Source: Prosapia bicincta | Lineage: Eukaryota; Arthropoda; Insecta; Hemiptera; Cercopidae | NCBI GenBank assembly: GCA_036971475.1 | Contig: JBAIZL010000002.1 | Coordinates: 331,925,820 to 331,989,819, forward strand | DNA: 64,000 nucleotides | Direction of reading: 5' to 3' | Shown here: piece after piece, positions 33,360 through 49,494 of the stretch | Position numbering within the stretch: the stretch's first letter is position 1 | How the letters are laid out: every line of letters starts with the position of its first letter | Position numbers and translations under genes: made by a program | The notes under the pieces: model-generated | Seen by the model: the letters and a program-made list of their open reading frames with translations, nothing else | Told to the model about the DNA's origin: nothing | The model's database searches: none

Positions 33360-36300
33360 GCCCGTTGAAGTAAAAATACCGCCCTATTGAAGAAATGCTA
33401 TGTTTGTACCTCCTTGTCACACCTACATCCACCCATAAGGAGTAAATCCCGCCCAAAACTGATATAGACGTTTTATTTATCGTTCATTAGGGTGAACGAC
33501 CCCAATTTAGAGTAAATAATCTAAATAAACAGACTATTGTTGACCTACTTTCGGTTTTTCCATTATATACGACCTAGATATGAAATAACAACCCAAATAA
33601 TATCAGGATCACACCTACCACTGCCCAAATCGCTCCAGTCACGCCCGTTGAAGTATAAATACCGCCCTATTGAAGAAATGCTATGTTTGTACCTCCTTGT
33701 CACACCTACATCCACCCATAAGGACTAAATCCCGCCCAAAACTGATATAGACGTTTTATTTATCGTTCATTAGGGTGAACGACCTCAATTTAGAGTAAAT
33801 AATCTAAAATAAACAGACTATTGTTGACCTACTTTCGATTTTTCTATTATATACGACCTAGATATGAAATAACAACCCAAATAATATCAGGAACACACCT
33901 ATCACTGCCAAAATCGCTCCAGTCACGCACGTTGAAGTAAAAATACCGCCCTATTGAAGAAATGCTATGTTTGTACCTCCTTGTCACACCTACATCCACC
34001 CATAAGGACTAAATCCCGCCCAAAACTGTTATAGACGTTTTATTTATCGTTCATTAGGGTGAACGACCTCAATTTAGAGTAAATAATCTAAATAAACAGA
34101 CTATTGTTGACCTACTTTCGATTTTTCTATTATATACGACCTAGATATGAAATAACAACCCAAATAATATCAGGAACACACCTATCACTGCCAAAATCGC
34201 TCCAGTCACGCACGTTGAAGTAAAAATACCGCCCTATTGAAGAAATGCTATGTTTGTACCTCCTTGTCACACCTAAATCCACCCATAAGGACTAAATCCC
34301 GCCCAAAACTGTTATAGACGTTTTATTTATCGTTCATTAGGGTGAACGACCTCAATTTAGAGTAAATAATCTAAATAAACAGACAATTGTTGACCTACTT
34401 TCGATTTTTCTATTATATACGACCTAGATATGAAATAACAACCCAAATAATATCAGGAACACACCTATCACTGCCCAAATCGCTCAGGTCACGCCCGTTG
34501 AAATATAAATACCGCCCTATTGAAGAAATGCTATGTTTGTACCTCCATGTCACACCTACATCCACCCATAAGGAGTAAATCCCACCCAAAACTGATATAG
34601 AAGTTTTATTTATCGTTCATTAGGGTGAACCACCTCAATTTAGAGTAAATAATCTAAGTAAACAGACTATTGTTGACCTACTTTCGATTTTTCTATTATA
34701 TACGACCTAGATATGAAATAACAACCCAGATAATATCAGGAACACACCTATAACTGCCCAAATCGCTCCAGTCACGCCCGTTGAAGTAGAAATACCGCCC
34801 TATTGAAGAAATGCTATGTTTGTACCTCCTTATCACACCTACATCCACCCATAAGGAGTAAATCCCACCCAAAACTGATATAGACGTTTAATTATCGTTC
34901 ATTAGGGTGAACCACCTCAATTTAGAGTAAATAATCTAAATAAACAGACTATTGTTGACCTACTTTTGATTTTTCTATTATATACGACCTAGATATGAAA
35001 TAACAACCCAAATAATATCAGGAACACACCTATCACTGCCCAAATCGCTCCAGTCACGCACGTTGAAGTATAAATACCGCCCTATTGAAGAAATTCTGTG
35101 TTTGTACCTCCTTGTCACACCTACATCCACCCATAAGGACTAAATCCCGCCCAAAACTGATATAGACGTTTTATTTATCGTTCATTAGGGTGAACCACCT
35201 CAATTTAGAGTAAATAATCTAAATAAACAGACTATTGTTGACCTACTTTTGATTTTTCTATTATATACGACCTAGATATGAAATAACAACCCAAATAATA
35301 TCAGGAACACACCTATCACTGCCCACATCGCTCCAGTCACGCACGTTGAAGTATAAATACCGCCCTATTGAAGAAATTCTGTGTTTGTACCTCCTTGTCA
35401 CACCTACATCCACCCATAAGGACTAAATCCCGCCCAAAACTGATATAGACGTTTTATTTATCGTTCATTAGGGTGAACGACCTCAATTTAGAATAAATAA
35501 TCTAAAATAAACAGACTATTGTTGACCTACTTTCGATTTTTCTATTATATACGACCTAGATATGAAATAACAACCCAAATAATATCAGGATCACACCTAC
35601 CACTGCTCAAATCGCTCCAGTCACGCCCGTTGAAGTAAAAATACCGACCTATTGAAGAAATGCTATGTTTGTACCTCCTTGTCACACCTACATCCACCCA
35701 TAAGGACTAAATCCCGCCCAAAACTGATATAGACGTTTTATTTATCGTTCATTAGGGTGAACGACCTCAATTTAGAATAAATAATCTAAAATAAACAGAC
35801 TATTGTTGACCTACTTTCGATTTTTCCATTATATACGACCTAGATATGAAATAACAACCCAAATAATATCAGGAACACACCTATCACTGCTCAAATCGCT
35901 CCAGTCACGCCCGTTGAAGTAAAAATACCGCCCTATTGAAGAAATGCTATGTTTGTACCTCCTTGTCACACCTACATCCACCCATAAGGAGTAAATCCCG
36001 CCCAAAACTGATATAGACGTTTTATTTATCGTTCATTAGGGTGAACGACCCCAATTTAGAGTAAATAATCTAAATAAACAGACTATTGTTGACCTACTTT
36101 CGGTTTTTCCATTATATACGACCTAGATATGAAATAACAACCCAAATAATATCAGGATCACACCTACCACTGCCCAAATCGCTCCAGTCACGCCCGTTGA
36201 AGTATAAATACCGCCCTATTGAAGAAATGCTATGTTTGTACCTCCTTGTCACACCTACATCCACCCATAAGGACTAAATCCCGCCCAAAACTGATATAGA

Positions 36301-38530
36301 CGTTTTATTTATCGTTCATTAGGGTGAACGACCTCAATTTAGAGTAAATAATCTAAAATAAACAGACTATTGTTGACCTACTTTCGATTTTTCTATTATA
36401 TACGACCTAGATATGAAATAACAACCCAAATAATATCAGGAACACACCTATCACTGCCAAAATCGCTCCAGTCACGCACGTTGAAGTAAAAATACCGCCC
36501 TATTGAAGAAATGCTATGTTTGTACCTCCTTGTCACACCTACATCCACCCATAAGGACTAAATCCCGCCCAAAACTGTTATAGACGTTTTATTTATCGTT
36601 CATTAGGGTGAACGACCTCAATTTAGAGTAAATAATCTAAATAAACAGACTATTGTTGACCTACTTTCGATTTTTCTATTATATACGACCTAGATATGAA
36701 ATAACAACCCAAATAATATCAGGAACACACCTATCACTGCCAAAATCGCTCCAGTCACGCACGTTGAAGTAAAAATACCGCCCTATTGAAGAAATGCTAT
36801 GTTTGTACCTCCTTGTCACACCTAAATCCACCCATAAGGACTAAATCCCGCCCAAAACTGTTATAGACGTTTTATTTATCGTTCATTAGGGTGAACGACC
36901 TCAATTTAGAGTAAATAATCTAAATAAACAGACAATTGTTGACCTACTTTCGATTTTTCTATTATATACGACCTAGATATGAAATAACAACCCAAATAAT
37001 ATCAGGAACACACCTATCACTGCCCAAATCGCTCAGGTCACGCCCGTTGAAATATAAATACCGCCCTATTGAAGAAATGCTATGTTTGTACCTCCATGTC
37101 ACACCTACATCCACCCATAAGGAGTAAATCCCACCCAAAACTGATATAGAAGTTTTATTTATCGTTCATTAGGGTGAACCACCTCAATTTAGAGTAAATA
37201 ATCTAAGTAAACAGACTATTGTTGACCTACTTTCGATTTTTCTATTATATACGACCTAGATATGAAATAACAACCCAAATAATATCAGGAACACACCTAT
37301 AACTGCCCAAATCGCTCCAGTCACGCCCGTTGAAGTAGAAATACCGCCCTATTGAAGAAATGCTATGTTTGTACCTCCTTATCACACCTACATCCACCCA
37401 TAAGGAGTAAATCCCACCCAAAACTGATATAGACGTTTAATTATCGTTCATTAGGGTGAACCACCTCAATTTAGAGTAAATAATCTAAATAAACAGACTA
37501 TTGTTGACCTACTTTTGATTTTTCTATTATATACGACCTAGATATGAAATAACAACCCAAATAATATCAGGAACACACCTATCACTGCCCAAATCGCTCC
37601 AGTCACGCACGTTGAAGTATAAATACCGCCCTATTGAAGAAATTCTGTGTTTGTACCTCCTTGTCACACCTACATCCACCCATAAGGACTAAATCCCGCC
37701 CAAAACTGATATAGACGTTTTATTTATCGTTCATTAGGGTGAACCACCTCAATTTAGAGTAAATAATCTAAATAAACAGACTATTGTTGACCTACTTTTG
37801 ATTTTTCTATTATATACGACCTAGATATGAAATAACAACCCAAATAATATCAGGAACACACCTATCACTGCCCACATCGCTCCAGTCACGCACGTTGAAG
37901 TATAAATACCGCCCTATTGAAGAAATTCTGTGTTTGTACCTCCTTGTCACACCTACATCCACCCATAAGGACTAAATCCCGCCCAAAACTGATATAGACG
38001 TTTTATTTATCGTTCATTAGGGTGAACGACCTCAATTTAGAATAAATAATCTAAAATAAACAGACTATTGTTGACCTACTTTCGATTTTTCTATTATATA
38101 CGACCTAGATATGAAATAACAACCCAAATAATATCAGGATCACACCTACCACTGCTCAAATCGCTCCAGTCACGCCCGTTGAAGTAAAAATACCGACCTA
38201 TTGAAGAAATGCTATGTTTGTACCTCCTTGTCACACCTACATCCACCCATAAGGACTAAATCCCGCCCAAAACTGATATAGACGTTTTATTTATCGTTCA
38301 TTAGGGTGAACGACCTCAATTTAGAATAAATAATCTAAAATAAACAGACTATTGTTGACCTACTTTCGATTTTTCCATTATATACGACCTAGATATGAAA
38401 TAACAACCCAAATAATATCAGGAACACACCTATCACTGCTCAAATCGCTCCAGTCACGCCCGTTGAAGTAAAAATACCGCCCTATTGAAGAAATGCTATG
38501 TTTGTACCTCCTTGTCACACCTACATCCAC
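33360..38530 (+). repeat. Two-copy duplication of a 9-monomer block (2549 bp)
   Basis: Markers at an offset of 2549: GACAATTGTTGACC (34382 and 36931), GCTCAGGTCACGCCC, and GACGTTTAATTATCG. At least one substitution separates the copies (CCAGATAATATC near 34726 against CCAAATAATATC). Borders are where matching stops, about 33360 and 38530. Confidence 0.8.
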
Positions 38531-38889
38531 ATATAAGGACTAACTCCCGCCCAAAACAGATATAGACGTTTTATTTATCGTTCATTAGGGTGAACGACCT
38601 CAATTTCGAATAAATAATCTAAAATAAACAGACTATTGTTGACCTACTTTCGATTTTTCTATTATATACGACCTAGATATGAAATAACAACCCAAATAAT
38701 ATCAGGATCACACCTATCACTGCCCAAATCGCTCCAGTCACGCCCGTTGAAGTAGAAATACCGCCCTATTGAAGAAATGCTATGTTTGTACCTCCTTGTC
38801 ACACCTACATCCACCCATAAGGACTAACTCCCGCCCAAAACAGTTATAGACGTTTTATTTATCGTTCATTAGGGTGAACGACCTCAATT

Positions 38890-41800
38890 TCGAATAAATA
38901 ATCTAAAATAAACAGACTATTGTTGACCTACTTTCGATTTTTCTATTATATACGACCTAGATATGAAATAACAACCCAAATAATATCAGGATCACACCTA
39001 CCACTGCTCAAATCGCTCCAGTCACGCCCGTTGAAGTAAAAATACCGCCCTATTGAAGAAATGCTATGTTTGTACCTCCTTGTCACACCTACATCCACCC
39101 ATAAGGACTAAATCCCGCCCAAAACTGATATAGACGTTTTATTTATCGTTCATTAGGGTGAACGACCTCAATTTAGAATAAATAATCTAAAATAAACAGA
39201 CTATTGTTGACCTACCTTCGATTTTTCTATTACATACGACCTAGATATGAAATAACAACCCAAATAATATCAGGAACACACCTAACACTGCCCAAATCGC
39301 TCCAGTCACGCCCGTTGAAGTATAAATACCGCTCTATTGAAGAAATTCTATGTTTGTACCTCCTTGTCACACCTACATCCACCCATAAGGACTACATCCC
39401 GCCCACAACTGATATAGACGTTTTATTTATCGTTCATTAGGGTGAACGACCTCAATTTAGAGTAAATAATCTAAATAAACAGACTATTGTTCACCTACTT
39501 TCGATTTTTCTATTATATACGACCTAGATATGAAATAACAACCCAAATAATATCAGGAACACACCTATCACTGCCCAAATCGCTCCAGTCACGCCCGTTG
39601 AAGTAGAAATACCGCCCTATTGAAGAAATGCTATGTCTGTACCTCCTTGTCACACCTACATCCACCCATAAGGACTAAATCCCGCCCAAAACTGATATAG
39701 ACATTTTATTTATCGTTCATTAGGTTGAACGACCTCAATTTAGATTAAATAATCTAAAATAAACAGACTATTGTTGACCTACCTTCGATGTTTCCATTAT
39801 ATACGACCTAGATATGAAATAAAAACCCTAATAATATCAGGAACACACCTATCACTGCTCAAATCGCTCCAGTCACGCCCGTTGAAGTAGAAATCCCGCC
39901 CTATTGAAGAAATGCTATGTTTGTACCTCCTTGTCACACCTACATCCACCCATAAGGACTAAATCCCGCCCAAAACTGATATAGACGTTTTATTTATCGT
40001 TCATTAGGGTGAACGACCTCAATTTAGAGTAAATAATCTAAATAAACAAACTATTGTTGACCTACTTTCGATTTTTCCATTATATACGACCTAGATATGA
40101 AATAACAACCCAAATAATATCAGGAACACACCTATCACTGCCCAAATCGCTCCAGTCACGCCCGTTGAAGTAGAAATCCCGCCCTATTGAAGAAATGCTA
40201 TGTTTGTATCTCCTTATCACACCTACATCCACCCATAAGGAGTAAATCCCACCCAAAACTGATATAGACGTTTAATTATCGTTCATTAGGGTGAACCACC
40301 TCAATTTAGAGTAAATAATCTAAATAAACAGACTATTGTTGACCTACTTTTGATTTTTCTATTATATACGACCTAGATATGAAATAACAACCCAAATAAT
40401 ATCAGGAACACATCTATCACTGCCCAAATCGCTCCAGTCACGCCCGTTGAAGTATAAATACCGCCCTATTGAAGAAATGCTATGTTTGTACCTCCTTGTC
40501 ACACCTACATCCACCCATAAGGACTAAATCCCACCCACAACTGTTATAGACGTTTTATTTATCGTTCATTAGGGTGAACGACATCAATTTAGAGTAAATA
40601 ATCTAAAATAAACAGACTATTGTTCACCTACTTTCGATTTTTCTATTATATACGACCTAGATATGAAATAACAACCCAAATAATATCAGGAACACATCTA
40701 TCACTGCCCAAATCGCTCCAGTCACGCCCGTTGAAGTATAAATACCGCCCTATTGAAGAAATGCTATGTTTGTACCTCCTTGTCACACCTACATCCACCC
40801 ATAAGGACTAAATCCCACCCACAACTGTTATAGACGTTTTATTTATCGTTCATTAGGGTGAACGACATCAATTTAGAGTAAATAATCTAAAATAAACAGA
40901 CTATTGGTGACCTACTTTCGATTTTTCTATTATATACGACCTAGATATGAAATAACAACCCAAATAATATCAGGAACACACCTATCACTGCCCAAATCGC
41001 TCCAGTCACGCACGTTGAAGTATAAATACCGCCCTATTGAAGAAATTCTGTGTTTGTACCTCCTTGTCACACCTACATCCACCCATAAGGACTAAATCCC
41101 GCCCAAAACTGATATAGACGTTTTATTTATCGTTCATTAGGGTGAACCACCTCAATTTAGAGTAAATAATCTAAATCAACAGACTATTGTTGACCTACTT
41201 TTGATTTTTCTATTATATACGACCTAGATATGAAATAACAACCCAAATAATATCAGGAACACACCTATCACTGCCCACATCGCTCCAGTCACGCACGTTG
41301 AAGTATAAATACCGCCCTATTGAAGAAATTCTGTGTTTGTACCTCCTTGTCACACCTACATCCACCCATAAGGACTAAATCCCGCCCAAAACTGATATAG
41401 ACGTTTTATTTATCGTTCATTAGGGTGAACCACCTCAATTTAGAGTAAATAATCTAAAATAAACAGACTATTGTTGACCTACCTGTGATTTTTCCATTAT
41501 ATACGACCTAGATATGAAATAACAACCCAAATAATATCAGGAACACACCTATCACTGCCCAAATCGCTCCAGTCACGCACGTTGAAGTATAAATACCGCC
41601 CTATTGAAGAAATGCTATGTTTGTACCTCCTTGTCACACCTACATCCACCCATAAGGACTAAATCCCGCCCAAAACTGATATAGACGTTTTATTTATCGT
41701 TCATTAGGGTGAACGACCTCAATTTAGAATAAATAATCTAAAATAAACAGACTATTGTTGACCTACTTTCGATTTTTCTATTACATACGACCTAGATATG

Positions 41801-43950
41801 AAATAACAACCCAAATAATATCAGGATCACACCTACCACTGCTCAAATCGCTCCAGTCACGCCCGTTGAAGTAAAAATACCGCCCTATTGAAGAAATGCT
41901 ATGTTTGTACCTCCTTGTCACACCTACATCCACCCATAAGGACTAAATCCCGCCCAAAACTGATATAGACGTTTTATTTATCGTTCATTAGGGTGAACGA
42001 CCTCAATTTAGAATAAATAATCTAAAATAAACAGACTATTGTTGACCTACTTTCGATTTTTCCATTATATACGACCTAGATATGAAATAACAACCCAAAT
42101 AATATCAGGAACACACCTATCACTGCTCAAATCGCTCCAGTCACGCCCGTTGAAGTAAAAATACCGCCCTATTGAAGAAATGCTATGTTTGTACCTCCTT
42201 GTCACACCTACATCCACCCATAAGGACTAACTCCCGCCCAAAACAGATATAGACGTTTTATTTATCGTTCATTAGGGTGAACGACCTCAATTTCGAATAA
42301 ATAATCTAAAATAAACAGACTATTGTTGACCTACTTTCGATTTTTCTATTATATACGACCTAGATATGAAATAACAACCCAAATAATATCAGGATCACAC
42401 CTACCACTGCTCAAATCGCTCCAGTCACGCCCGTTGAAGTAAAAATACCGCCCTATTGAAGAAATGCTATGTTTGTACCTCCTTGTCACACCTACATCCA
42501 CCCATAAGGACTAAATCCCGCCCAAAACTGATATAGACGTTTTATTTATCGTTCATTAGGGTGAACGACCTCAATTTAGAATAAATAATCTAAAATAAAC
42601 AGACTATTGTTGACCTACCTTCGATTTTTCTATTACATACGACCTAGATATGAAATAACAACCCAAATAATATCAGGAACACACCTATCACTGCCCAAAT
42701 CGCTCCAGTCACGCCCGTTGAAGTATAAATACCGCTCTATTGAAGAAATTCTATGTTTGTACCTCCTTGTCACACCTACATCCACCCATAAGGACTACAT
42801 CCCGCCCACAACTGATATAGACGTTTTATTTATCGTTCATTAGGGTGAACGACCTCAATTTAGAGTAAATAATCTAAATAAACAGACTATTGTTCACCTA
42901 CTTTCGATTTTTCTATTATATACGACCTAGATATGAAATAACAACCCAAATAATATCAGGAACACACCTATCACTGCCCAAATCGCTCCAGTCACGCCCG
43001 TTGAAGTATAAATACCGCTCTATTGAAGAAATTCTATGTTTGTACCTCCTTGTCACACCTACATCCACCCATAAGGACTACATCCCGCCCACAACTGATA
43101 TAGACGTTTTATTTATCGTTCATTAGGGTGAACGACCTCAATTTAGAGTAAATAATCTAAATAAACAGACTATTGTTCACCTACTTTCGATTTTTCTATT
43201 ATATACGACCTAGATATGAAATAACAACCCAAATAATATCAGGAACACACCTATCACTGCCCAAATCGCTCCAGTCACGCCCGTTGAAGTAGAAATACCG
43301 CCCTATTGAAGAAATGCTATGTCTGTACCTCCTTGTCACACCTACATCCACCCATAAGGACTAAATCCCGCCCAAAACTGATATAGACGTTTTATTTATC
43401 GTTCATTAGGGTGAACGACCTCAATTTAGATTAAATAATCTAAAATAAACAGACTATTGTTGACCTACCTTCGATGTTTCCATTATATACGACCTAGATA
43501 TGAAATAACAACCCTAATAATATCAGGAACACACCTATCACTGCTCAAATCGCTCCAGTCACGCCCGTTGAAGTAGAAATCCCGCCCTATTGAAGAAATG
43601 CTATGTTTGTACCTCCTTGTCACACCTACATCCACCCATAAGGACTAAATCCCGCCCAAAACTGATATAGACGTTTTATTTATCGTTCATTAGGGTGAAC
43701 GACCTCAATTTAGAGTAAATAATCTAAATAAACAAACTATTGTTGACCTACTTTCGATTTTTCCATTATATACGACCTAGATATGAAATAACAACCCAAA
43801 TAATATCAGGAACACACCTATCACTGCCCAAATCGCTCCAGTCACGCCCGTTGAAGTAGAAATCCCGCCCTATTTAAGAAATGCTATGTTTGTACCTCCT
43901 TGTCACACCTACATCCACCCATAAGGACTAAATCCCGCCCAAAACTGATA
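38890..43950 (+). repeat. Duplication with an offset of 12 monomers (3403 bp) and a one-monomer insertion
   Basis: Monomers at 39204 and 42607 share the rare CCTACCTTCGATTTTTCTATTA, CCGCTCTATTGAAGAAATTC and ACTACATCCCGCCCACAAC variants. Further right the offset grows by one unit: CCTACCTTCGATGTTTCC recurs at about 39777 and 43463. The second copy therefore gained a monomer (42890-43172) after or during duplication. Confidence 0.65.
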
Positions 43951-44199
43951 TAGACGTTTTATTTATCGTTCATTAGGGTGAACGACCTCAATTTAGAGTA
44001 AATAATCTAAATAAACAAACAATTGTTGACCTACTTTCGATTTTTCCATTATATACGACCTAGATATGAAATAACAACCCAAATAATATCAGGAACACAC
44101 CTATCACTGCCCAAATCGCTCCAGTCACGCCCGTTGAAGTAGAAATCCCGCCCTATTGAAGAAATGCTATGTTTGTACCTCCTTGTCACACCTACATCC

Positions 44200-47100
44200 A
44201 CCCATAAAGAGTAAATCCCGCCCAAAACTGATATAGACGTTTTATTTATCGTTCATTAGGGTGAACCACCTCAATTTAGAGTAAATAATCTACATAAACA
44301 GGCTATTGTTGACCTACTTTCGATTTTGACATTATATACGACCTAGATATGAAATAACAACCCAAATAATATCAGGAACACACCTACCACTGCCCAAATC
44401 GCTCCAGTCACGAGCGTTGAAGTAGAAATCCCGCCCTATTGAAGAAATGCTATGTTTGTACCTCCTTGTCACACCTACATCCACCCATAAAGAGTAAATC
44501 CCGCCCAAAACCGATATAGACATTTTATTTATCGTTCATTAGGGTGAACGACCTCAATTTAGAGTAAATAATCTAAATAAACAAACTATTGTTGACCTAC
44601 TTTCGATTTTTCCATTATATACGACCTAGATATGAAATAACAACCCCAAATAATATCAGGAACACACCTATCACTGCCCAAATCGCACCAGTCACGCACG
44701 TTGAAGTACAAATACCGCCCTATTGAAGAAATGCTATGTTTGTACCTCCTTGTCACACCTACATCCCCCCATAAGGACTAAATCCCGCCCAAAACAGATA
44801 TAGACATTTTATTTATCGTTCATTAGGGTGAACGACCTCAATTTAGAGTAAATAATCTAAATAAACAAACTATTGTTGACCTACTTTCGATTTTTCCATT
44901 ATATACGACCTAGATATGAAATAACAACCCTAAATAATATCAGAATCACACCTATCACTGCCCAAATCGCTCCAGTCACGCCCGTTGAAGTAGAAATACC
45001 GCCCTATTGAAGAAATGCTATGTTTGTACCTCCTTGTCACACCTACATCCACCCATAAGGACTAAATCCCGCCCAAAACTGATATAGATGTTTTATTTAT
45101 CGTTCATTAGGGTGAACGACCTCAATTTAGAGTAAATAATCTAAATAAACAAACTATTGTTGACCTACTTTCGATTTTTCCATTATATACGACCTAGATA
45201 TGAAATAACAACCCCAAATAATATCAGGAACACACCTATCACTGCCCAAATCGCTCCAGTCACGCCCGTTGAAGTAGAAATCCCGCCCTATTGAAGAAAT
45301 GCTATGTTTGTACCTCCTTGTCACACCTACATCCACCCATAAGGACTAAATCCCGCCCAAAACTGATATAGACATTTTATTTATCGTTCATTAGGGTGAA
45401 CGACCTCAATTTAGAGTAAATAAACTAAATAAACATACTATTGTTGACCTACTTTCGCTTTTCCTATTATATACGACCTAGATATGAAATAACAACCCAA
45501 ATAATATCAGGAACACACCTATCACTGCCCAAATCGCTCCAGTCACGCCCGTTGAAGTAGAAATCCCGCCCTATTGAAGAAATGCTATGTTTGTACCTCC
45601 TTGTCACACCTACATCCACCCATAAGGACTAAATCCCGCCCAAAACTGATATAGACGTTTTATTTATCGTTCATTAGGGTGAACGACCTCAATTTAGAGT
45701 AAATAATCTAAATAAACAAACTATTGTTGACCTACTTTCGATTTTTCCATTATATACGACCTAGATATGAAATAACAACCCCAAATAATATCAGGAACAC
45801 ACCTATCACTGCCCAAATCGCTCCAGTCACGCCCGTTGAAGTAGAAATCCCGCCCTATTGAAGAAATGCTATGTTTGTACCTCCTTGTCACACCTACATC
45901 CCCCCATAAGGACTAAATCCCGCCCAAAACAGATATAGACGTTTTATTTATCGTTCATTAGGGTGAACGACCTCAATTTAGAGTAAATAATCTAAATAAA
46001 CAAACTATTGTTGACCTACTTTCGATTTTTCCATTATATACGACCTAGATATGAAATAACAACCCCAAATAATATCAGGAACACACCTATCACTGCCCAA
46101 ATCGCTCCAGTCACGCCCGTTGAAGTAGAAATCCCGCCCTATTGAAGAAATGCTATGTTTGTACCTCCTTGTCACACCTACATCCCCCCATAAAGACTAC
46201 ACCCGCCCAAAACAGTTATAGACATTTTATTTATCGTTCATTAGGGTGAACGACCTCAATTTAGAGTAAATAAACTAAATAAACATACTATTGTTGACCT
46301 ACTTTCGCTTTTCCTATTATATACGACCTAGATATGAAATAACAACCCAAATAATATCAGGAACACACCTATCACTGCCCAAATCGCTCCAGTCACGCCC
46401 GTTGAAGTAGAAATCCCGCCCTATTGAAGAAATGCTATGTTTGTACCTCCTTGTCACACCTACATCCACCCATAAGGACTAAATCCCGCCCAAAACTGAT
46501 ATAGACGTTTTATTTATCGTTCATTAGGGTGAACGACCTCAATTTAGAGTAAATAATCTAAATAAACAAACTATTGTTGACCTACTTTCGATTTTTCCAT
46601 TATATACGACCTAGATATGAAATAACAACCCCAAATAATATCAGGAACACACCTATCACTGCCCAAATCGCTCCAGTCACGCCCGTTGAAGTAGAAATCC
46701 CGCCCTATTGAAGAAATGCTATGTTTGTACCTCCTTGTCACACCTACATCCCCCCATAAGGACTAAATCCCGCCCAAAACAGATATAGACGTTTTATTTA
46801 TCGTTCATTAGGGTGAACGACCTCAATTTAGAGTAAATAATCTAAATAAACAAACTATTGTTGACCTACTTTCGATTTTTCCATTATATACGACCTAGAT
46901 ATGAAATAACAACCCAAATAATATCAGGAACATACCTATCACTGCCCAAATCGCTCCAGTCACGCCCGTTGAAGTAGAAATCCCGCCCTATTGAAGAAAT
47001 GCTATGTTTGTACCTCCTTGTCACACCTACATCTACCCATAAAGAGTAAATCCCGCCCAAAACTGATATAGACGTTTTATTTATCGTTCATTAGGGTGAA

Positions 47101-48240
47101 CCACCTCAATTTAGAGTAAATAATCTACATAAACAGGCTATTGTTGACCTACTTTCGATTTTGACATTATATACGACCTAGATATGAAATAACAACCCAA
47201 ATAATATCAGGAACACACCTACCACTGCCCAAATCGCTCCAGTCACGAGCGTTGAAGTAGAAATCCCGCCCTATTGAAGAAATGCTATGTTTGTACCTTA
47301 TTGTCACACCTACATCCACCCATAAAGAGTAAATCCCGCCCAAAACCGATATAGACATTTTATTTATCGTTCATTAGGGTGAACGACCTCAATTTAGAGT
47401 AAATAATCTAAATAAACAAACTATTGTTGACCTACTTTCGATTTTTCCATTATATACGACCTAGATATGAAATAACAACCCCAAATAATATCAGGAACAC
47501 ACCTATCACTGCCCAAATCGCACCAGTCACGCACGTTGAAGTACAAATACCGCCCTATTGAAGAAATGCTATGTTTGTACCTCCTTGTCACACCTACATC
47601 CCCCATAAGGACTAAATCCCGCCCAAAACAGATATAGACATTTTATTTATCGTTCATTAGGGTGAACGACCTCAATTTAGAGTAAATAATCTAAATAAAC
47701 AAACTATTGTTGACCTACTTTCGATTTTTCCATTATATACGACCTAGATATGAAATAACAACCCTAAATAATATCAGAATCACACCTATCACTGCCCAAA
47801 TCGCTCCAGTCACACCCGTTGAAGTAGAAATACCGCCCTATTGAAGAAATGCTATGTTTGTACCTCCTTGTCACACCTACATCCACCCATAAGGACTAAA
47901 TCCCGCCCAAAACTGATATAGATGTTTTATTTATCGTTCATTAGGGTGAACGACCTCAATTTAGAGTAAATAATCTAAATAAACAAACTATTGTTGACCT
48001 ACTTTCGATTTTTCCATTATATACGACCTAGATATGAAATAACAACCCCAAATAATATCAGGAACACACCTATCACTGCCCAAATCGCTCCAGTCACGCC
48101 CGTTGAAGTAGAAATCCCGCCCTATTGAAGAAATGCTATGTTTGTACATCTTTGTCACACCTACATCCACCCATAAGGACTAAATCCCGCCCAAAACTGA
48201 TATAGACGTTTTATTTATCGTTCATTAGGGTGAACGACCT
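44200..48240 (+). repeat. Segment repeated at an offset of 10 monomers (2835 bp)
   Basis: The AAAGAGTAAATC variant (44206 and 47041), a GATTTTGACATTATATACG variant and CAGTCACGAGCGTTGAAG (44410 and 47245) recur at 2834-2835 bp. About four monomers match before the copies differ (near 45420). A separate 3-monomer offset of 850 bp is visible between 45421 and 46271 (TAAACTAAATAAACATAC variant). Confidence 0.65.
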
Positions 48241-49494
48241 CAATTTAGAGTAAATAATCTAAATAAACAAACTATTGTTGACCTACTTTCGATTTTTCCA
48301 TTATATACGACCTAGATATGAAATAACAACCCCAAATAATATCAGGAACACACCTATCACTGCCCAAATCGCTCCAGTCACGCCCGTTGAAGTAGAAATC
48401 CCGCCCTATTGAAGAAATGCTATGTTTGTACCTCCTTGTCACACCTACATCCACCCATAAGGACTAAATCCCGCCCAAAACTGATATAGACGTTTTATTT
48501 ATCGTTCATTAGGGTGAACGACCTCAATTTAGAGTAAATAATCTAAATAAACAAACTATTGTTGACCTACTTTCGATTTTTCCATTATATACGACCTAGA
48601 TATGAAATAACAACCCCAAATAATATCAGGAACACACCTATCACTGCCCAAATCGCTGAAGTCACGCCCGTTGAAGTAGAAATCCCGCCCTATTGAAGAA
48701 ATGCTATGTTTGTACCTCCTTGTCACACCTACATCCCCCCATAAAGTCTACACCCGCCCAAAACAGTTATAGACATTTTATTTATCGTTCATTAGGGTGA
48801 ACGACCTCAATTTAGAGTAAATAAACTAAATAAACATACTATTGTTGACCTACTTTCGCTTTTCCTATTATATACGACCTAGATATGAAATAACAACCCA
48901 AATAATATCAGGAACACACCTATCACTGCCCAAATCGCTCCAGTCACGCCCGTTGAAGTAGAAATCCCGCCCTATTGAAGAAATGCTATGTTTGTACCTC
49001 CTTGTCACACCTACATCCCCCCATAAGGACTAAATCCCGCCCAAAACAGATATAGACATTTTATTTATCGTTCATTAGGGTGAACGACCTCAATTTAGAG
49101 TAAATAAACTAAATAAACATACTATTGTTGACCTACTTTCGATTTTTCTATTATATACGACCTAGATATGAAATAACAACCCAAATAATATCAGGAACAA
49201 ACCTATCACTGCCCAAATCGCTCCAGTCACGCCCGTTGAAGTATAAATACCGCCCTATGAAGAAATGCTATGTTTGTACCTCCTTGTCACACCTACATCC
49301 ACCCATAAAGACTACATCCCGCCCAAAACCGTTATAGACGTTTTATCTATCGTTCATTAGGGTGAACGACCTCAATTTAGAGTAAATAATCTAAATAAAC
49401 AGACTATTGTTGACCTACTTTCGCTTTTCCTATTATATACGACCTAGATATGAAATAACAACCCAAATAATATCAGGATCTCACCTATCACTGC